From positions 1-64,000 of the forward strand of contig JAJFPB010000001.1 in assembly GCA_020881915.1 (NCBI GenBank): DNA of 64,000 nucleotides. The letters are read 5' to 3'. The DNA is from Paramyrothecium sp. XJ0827. Its lineage: Eukaryota; Ascomycota; Sordariomycetes; Hypocreales; Stachybotryaceae. The notes below the pieces were generated by a model that saw only the letters and a program-made list of their open reading frames with translations, was not told where the DNA came from and ran no database searches. The translations under genes and the position numbers were made by a program. Shown in pieces: positions 59,990 to 64,000 of this stretch (position 1 is its first letter; every line of letters starts with the position of its first letter).

Positions 59990-61976
59990 CATGTCTTGAG
60001 GGTATTTCCATTAGTTACATAGGCCAACCCAATTTGCTGGGAACCATTGACGGCCGACTTACCCCGCGTCGCGCCGAAAAATGCGGGTTCTATCAAGACG
60101 TGACATGTGAATAGATAATACCAGCAGGGACGACAGTCAGATGGAAGGTTATCAACCAATGTACGTATGCCAATTACAATTGGGCCTATAGTGTTGGGGT
60201 GCGGTACCGCCACCCATATTTTTCAACTCCTATGAATTGCAGGACGACGTCATTTTCACATGCTTGAATCCATTGATTCACTTAACAGAGCTGATTAGGT
60301 GAGAAAAAGAACGGAGGGGCTAGCGCCTAACCCGGCTAGGCTGGAGCATGTAATTAGCGCGTTTTGTTGGGGAAAAACCTTGGGAGCAGCGAAATGGCAA
60401 CCAAGGAACGCCGTGAGACGTTTGAACAGTGGCTCTGGGCTATGTCGTCATGCGGCACGCGAAATGGCAGCCAAAGAACGCCGTGAGATGTTTGACACAG
60501 GTGGCTCTGGGCTATGGCGTCATGTCACAAGCAAGAAATGGGCCGAGGCATCGGTCGATCTGGAGATTGGGGTTAGGGAGATGTGTATGGGTGCGAGTTC
60601 GTTCGTAGGGCTGAGATTTTGGAATTTGGTGTTGGGACTGGCTTTGGGGACACGTTGGATTGGTTGGTGTTGTTGAGCTGGGATAGCTTCGGGGAGATGA
60701 GAGCCGGAGCTGGGGGGGGTGGGGTTGGACTGCAATTGCATGCTGCTTGATTGGCGTTGAGACGGAGTAATTCTGAAGAGGCATTGAGGGTTGTTATGGA
60801 CGCTGTAATGGGAGGAGGATCATCAACACCCGCATTCGCCGATAGCAATGGTGGAAGACAGCTCTAGCCCGAGAGCTCCGGGCACTAAGAAGTCGCTAGA
60901 GCCCCAAGCACGAGCAGCTGCAGGTATTTGTTCACTTAACTTAGGTGTAGAGGTACATCGGCTGGCGAATGCCCTTTACCCGCAAATAGCGACCGGTCGG
61001 AGGGGCGGCAGCGCCGGCCGCAGCAAATGGCCCGGGGCGCGCAGAAAAGTTCGGGACGGTGGGAAAGGTGTTGAGTCGATTACACAGATCCACCAGCAAT
61101 CACCAGTAGCAGTAACAGCAGAACTGAGTGCCTTATCTTAGAGATGTTGCAATCGTAGGGCCGATCTTGACCTCAGTATTTGGTTAGGAATGAACATATA
61201 CTCGCCCTATGTGATGGTAATCATAAACGACACTGCTCTCAAGGTCCAAGAAAAGTTGCTAGTCAGGAAACCCACTCTGTTGCAGGTTCTTGCATGGTGA
61301 TGCCGCCGAGATACGAGACTGACAGGTTTATTGACAACCCTTAACATGCGACGTCCACCTGTGTATAATACGTACAACTTAGTTACTAGCTGTGTGCCCT
61401 AGTTCCAATCCCTTCGTCGTAGTAGCTGGAAAGACCTGGCGGCCCAGTGCAGCGCGGGTCCAACAAAGTTTGGAGGTACCTCCTTGTTGACTCTTGTGAA
61501 ATGTATTCTATTTATCCTATCCCCAAAGGTAGGTTTGTGAAGAGTGGGTTTAGGAGAAAACAAGAAGGAAAAACAGAGAAAATAAGAAGGAAAAATAGAA
61601 AAAACAGGAATACCAGAGTAACACATACACTCAATATGTAGCCAATCCATCTTACATTACCTTACTCTAAACTTCCCTTTTCCTCTCTTTGTCTTTCTTC
61701 TTCCTTCCCCCACCTGGTTATCTACATACTTGCCTGGGTTTGGATCTGGTGTAATGCCTTTTGGTGCCGCCCAAAGTAACCGACGACTTGTCAATCTATC
61801 CCTTCCCTCCCCTTCCCTCCCTACTTCTCCTAACCCGTCTATATTCTAGCTTCCTCCTGCTTTACTTATAAGATACTATCCTCGTGGTTCTTATATTGGG
61901 AGAAGAACCCTGCTGGTTCCTTGTTGTGAATGACTCTCCTCCGAGCAGTCTTAACACTTGTCGATCGCCGCCCAAG
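59990..61976. other. Intergenic region with a 70 bp tandem duplication
   Basis: No supported gene. A diverged direct duplication, 60391-60460 and 60461-60531, shares gaaatggcagccaaagaacg-type sequence. Long G runs occur near 60711-60722. The right part is the pyrimidine-rich 5' flank of the desaturase pseudogene. Confidence 0.4.
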
Positions 61977-63080
61977 ATGGCATCGTTATCTTCGGCCAGC
62001 AAGGTAGCCAGCAAGGAGGCCGCGGCCTTCTCAGACAGTACTACCGACTACAAGCCGCTCCAAAGCAACACCAAGTATGATCCCAAGAAGCTTCACATTG
62101 CCAATACTACAATGACTTAGTCCAATATCTATCTCCACATTAACTGGCTCAATACCACTCTTATTATTATTATTCCCATCATCGGCCTTATCTTCGCCTA
62201 CTGGGTCCCTCTCCGCCTCTATACCGCCATCTGGGTAGTTATCTTCTACTTTAACACCAGCCTTGGAATCACTGCTGGTGAGACCTTATTCAAATGTGCT
62301 CCCCTTCCGCTGATTGTTGATACTGACCTTCTGGCCATTTTGTAGGTTACCATCGTCTTTGGGATCACACTTCCTACAAGGCCACTACTCCCCTCAAGAT
62401 CTACCTGGCTGCCGCTGGTGCTGGTGCCGTTGAGGGCTCTATCCGTTGGTGGTCCCACGGCCACCGTGCTCACCACCGATATACCGACACTGAGAAGGAC
62501 CCCTACTCCGTCCGCAAAGGTCTCCTCTACTCCCACATCGGATAGATGGTCTTTAAGCAGAACCCCAAGCGCCAGGGCCGAACCGACATCACCGACCTTA
62601 ACGAGGACCCCATCGTTGTCTGGCAGCACCGCAACTATCTCAAGTGCGTCATCTTCATGGCGTTTGTCCTGCCTACCATTGTCGCTGGTTTCGGTTGGAG
62701 CGACTGGCTCGGCGGTTTCGTCTACGCCGGTATCCTCCGAATCTGCTTCGTCCAGCAAGCCACTTTCTGCGTCAACTCCCTCGCCCACTGGCTCGGTGAC
62801 CAGCCCTTCGACGACCGAAACTCGCCCCGTGACCACCTCATTACCGCTCTCGTCACTCTCGGTGAGGGCTACTACAACTTCCACCATGAGTTTCCCTCGG
62901 ACTACAGAAACGCCATCGAGTGGTACCAGTATAACCCCACCAAGTGGTCCATCTGGATCTGGAAGCAGCTTGGCCTTGCCTATGACCTGAAGCAGTTCCG
63001 CCGGAACGAGATCGAGAAGGGTCGTGTCCAGCAGATGCAGAAGAAGCTCGACCAGAAGTGTGCCACCCTCGACTGGGGTA
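61977..63080 (+). pseudogene. Stearoyl-CoA delta-9 desaturase, truncated and stop-interrupted
   Basis: Two exons, 61977-62277 and 62346-63080, with a 68 bp GT-AG intron placed inside the first histidine box context (AG|YHRLWDH). All three membrane desaturase boxes are visible: HRLWDH, HRAHHR and [15 protein letters not shown], with [12 protein letters not shown] and a WWSHGHR context as in Ole1-type enzymes. Two stops lie in frame: TAG after IANTTMT (exon 1) and TAG in SHIGxMVFKQ, where Trp is invariant (TGG to TAG). The frame runs into a dispersed repeat at 63081 just after LDWGT, so the C-terminal cytochrome b5 domain normal in fungal enzymes is gone. Confidence 0.85.
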
Positions 63081-63435
63081 CTGAAAATCAGCAGCAAGTT
63101 ACGCATATCCATCAATCGACGGACGCTAAGCGGGGGAGGGTTCAGCATGATGCCTACTATATAGCTTTTGCCTACTTCTTAAGGGCATTTATCTAAGTAT
63201 TACCTATAGTTAGTAAAATTAAATTAAGTTACAATAAGATAGGAAAATAAGTGGGATTCCTTGGTTTATATATTGATCTTCGAAATACCTAGTAGTCTGT
63301 GCCCTTATTAGCTACAACTATAATATATCTAATACTTCGAAAGCAACTGTGGATTTTTATTAAACCTATAACTAAAAGACTTATTCCGAAGGTTTGATGG
63401 CGGGCCCGTAGGGACCGGTCTCCTATGCCTTTCGG
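63081..63435 (+). repeat. 355 bp dispersed repeat, copy B, replacing the desaturase 3' end
   Basis: Matches 55556-55911 end to end, and begins exactly where desaturase coding sequence stops. Carries the same cgggcccg/gaccggtc palindrome pair near 63400-63422. Confidence 0.85.
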
Positions 63436-64000
63436 AACAAAAGGATCTTCCTTCCGGGTCCTCCCTCGACGCCACAAAAACGCCACGAACACAGAGCCAT
63501 AAACGCAAAGCCGCAAATACAAAGCCACACCGCTTTTCTGCTGTGACACATCTATATATGATTATTATGGACCAATATCTTAGCCCTCTAATGTCACTGT
63601 TTTTTTTTATTCTGTTCCAATTGGATCAGGTCCATGTCCATTTTTTTACTTGGGGCTTCGTCACTGTCAATAGGGAGGACGAAATCCGGGGGTCAGAGCA
63701 AGTCATTTTGAGTTTAATTATCTGCCTAATTATGCCTTTCTGCTTACGAGGCGTCCTGCGCCTCCTGAACTTTCCACGAGCTCATTCGTTTTCTTGGTGG
63801 TCCCTCTCTGACCGATCCAGCACCTCGCTTTAGGGCGCTTTTACCTTGAGTGGGCGAGTCGCTTTCCTCTGATGCCACCAATACCGTGATAGATGAATCT
63901 GCAGCATTTCGTTAGACTCAATTACTATCCTATATAGTACGAGGCGCTCCTCCAACTGGGGTAATACACCAGCGGTCTCACCTGTTGCATCACCCGATGC
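63436..64000. other. No supported gene at right edge
   Basis: Mixed composition. An open frame at 63543-63833 is low-complexity and hydrophobic with no family resemblance. No cytochrome b5 sequence of the desaturase was found. Confidence 0.4.

Noticed and set aside
62418..63148. Long frames in other registers over the desaturase, 190 and 300 codons
   Set aside because: Codon-bias shadows (Ser/Thr/Pro-rich or Val-rich) of the desaturase exon, which has all three histidine boxes.
1..64000. tRNA, rRNA and CRISPR features
   Set aside because: I looked for tRNA T-loop and acceptor patterns, rRNA-like blocks and regularly spaced repeat-spacer arrays and found none that I could support.

Overview
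The window looks like a chromosome-end-proximal segment of a filamentous ascomycete (Pezizomycotina). The evidence is: degenerate CCCTAA-type repeats on the + strand of the left part, which put the telomere side to the left; telomere-linked RecQ-like helicase genes in tandem; 45-75 bp spliceosomal introns; a PNP-NACHT-ankyrin gene, a class typical of fungi; and long AT-rich tracts whose changes from better-preserved copies are nearly all C-to-T/G-to-A, as expected from repeat-induced point mutation (RIP). The genus cannot be fixed from the sequence alone; Sordariomycetes is a guess.

Layout. 1-19.5 kb is a subtelomeric block with three head-to-tail RecQ-like helicase units, all on the - strand. 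Copy 1 (2.7-7.55 kb) keeps its coding sense but is broken by single-base losses. Copy 2 (9.75-14.56 kb) keeps the frame at those sites but is riddled with RIP-type stops. Copy 3 (about 15-19.5 kb) is a more diverged, more eroded relative. Copies 1 and 2 are separated by an exact 446 bp tandem duplication and a repeat array with an expanding GGATA core. 19.6-37.1 kb is GC-normal and mixed: a frame-broken PNP-NACHT-ankyrin gene, a WD40 remnant, fragments of a C2H2 protein, a GMC oxidoreductase, a 14-3-3 protein, an ABC transporter and a LaeA-like methyltransferase, and three genes that look intact: a rhodopsin-like 7TM protein (six exons), a DUF7703-like membrane protein (no intron) and a short-chain dehydrogenase (three exons). 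37.1-40.2 kb is an AT-rich, gene-free tract.

40.3-55.9 kb holds two tandem Helitron-type RepHel elements. Copy 1 (41.5-48.1 kb) is frame-broken. Copy 2 (49.1-55.5 kb) is open for 1,074 codons and then carries stop codons. Both begin with an unusual repeated PVRVP module. 56.7-59.9 kb has two - strand genes with a few stop codons (a hypothetical gene with a GLGGHAF motif, and an alpha/beta hydrolase whose four-exon structure is otherwise intact). At 62-63.1 kb a delta-9 desaturase pseudogene has lost its 3' end to the same 355 bp repeat that follows Helitron copy 2.

How it fits together. The intact genes have no evident shared pathway. The window reads as a mobile-element-rich subtelomeric compartment that gathers gene fragments. 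In both multicopy families one copy is frameshifted but not RIP-mutated, while the neighbour is in frame but RIP-mutated. Many of the frameshifts fall in G/C runs, so some may be assembly errors rather than biology.
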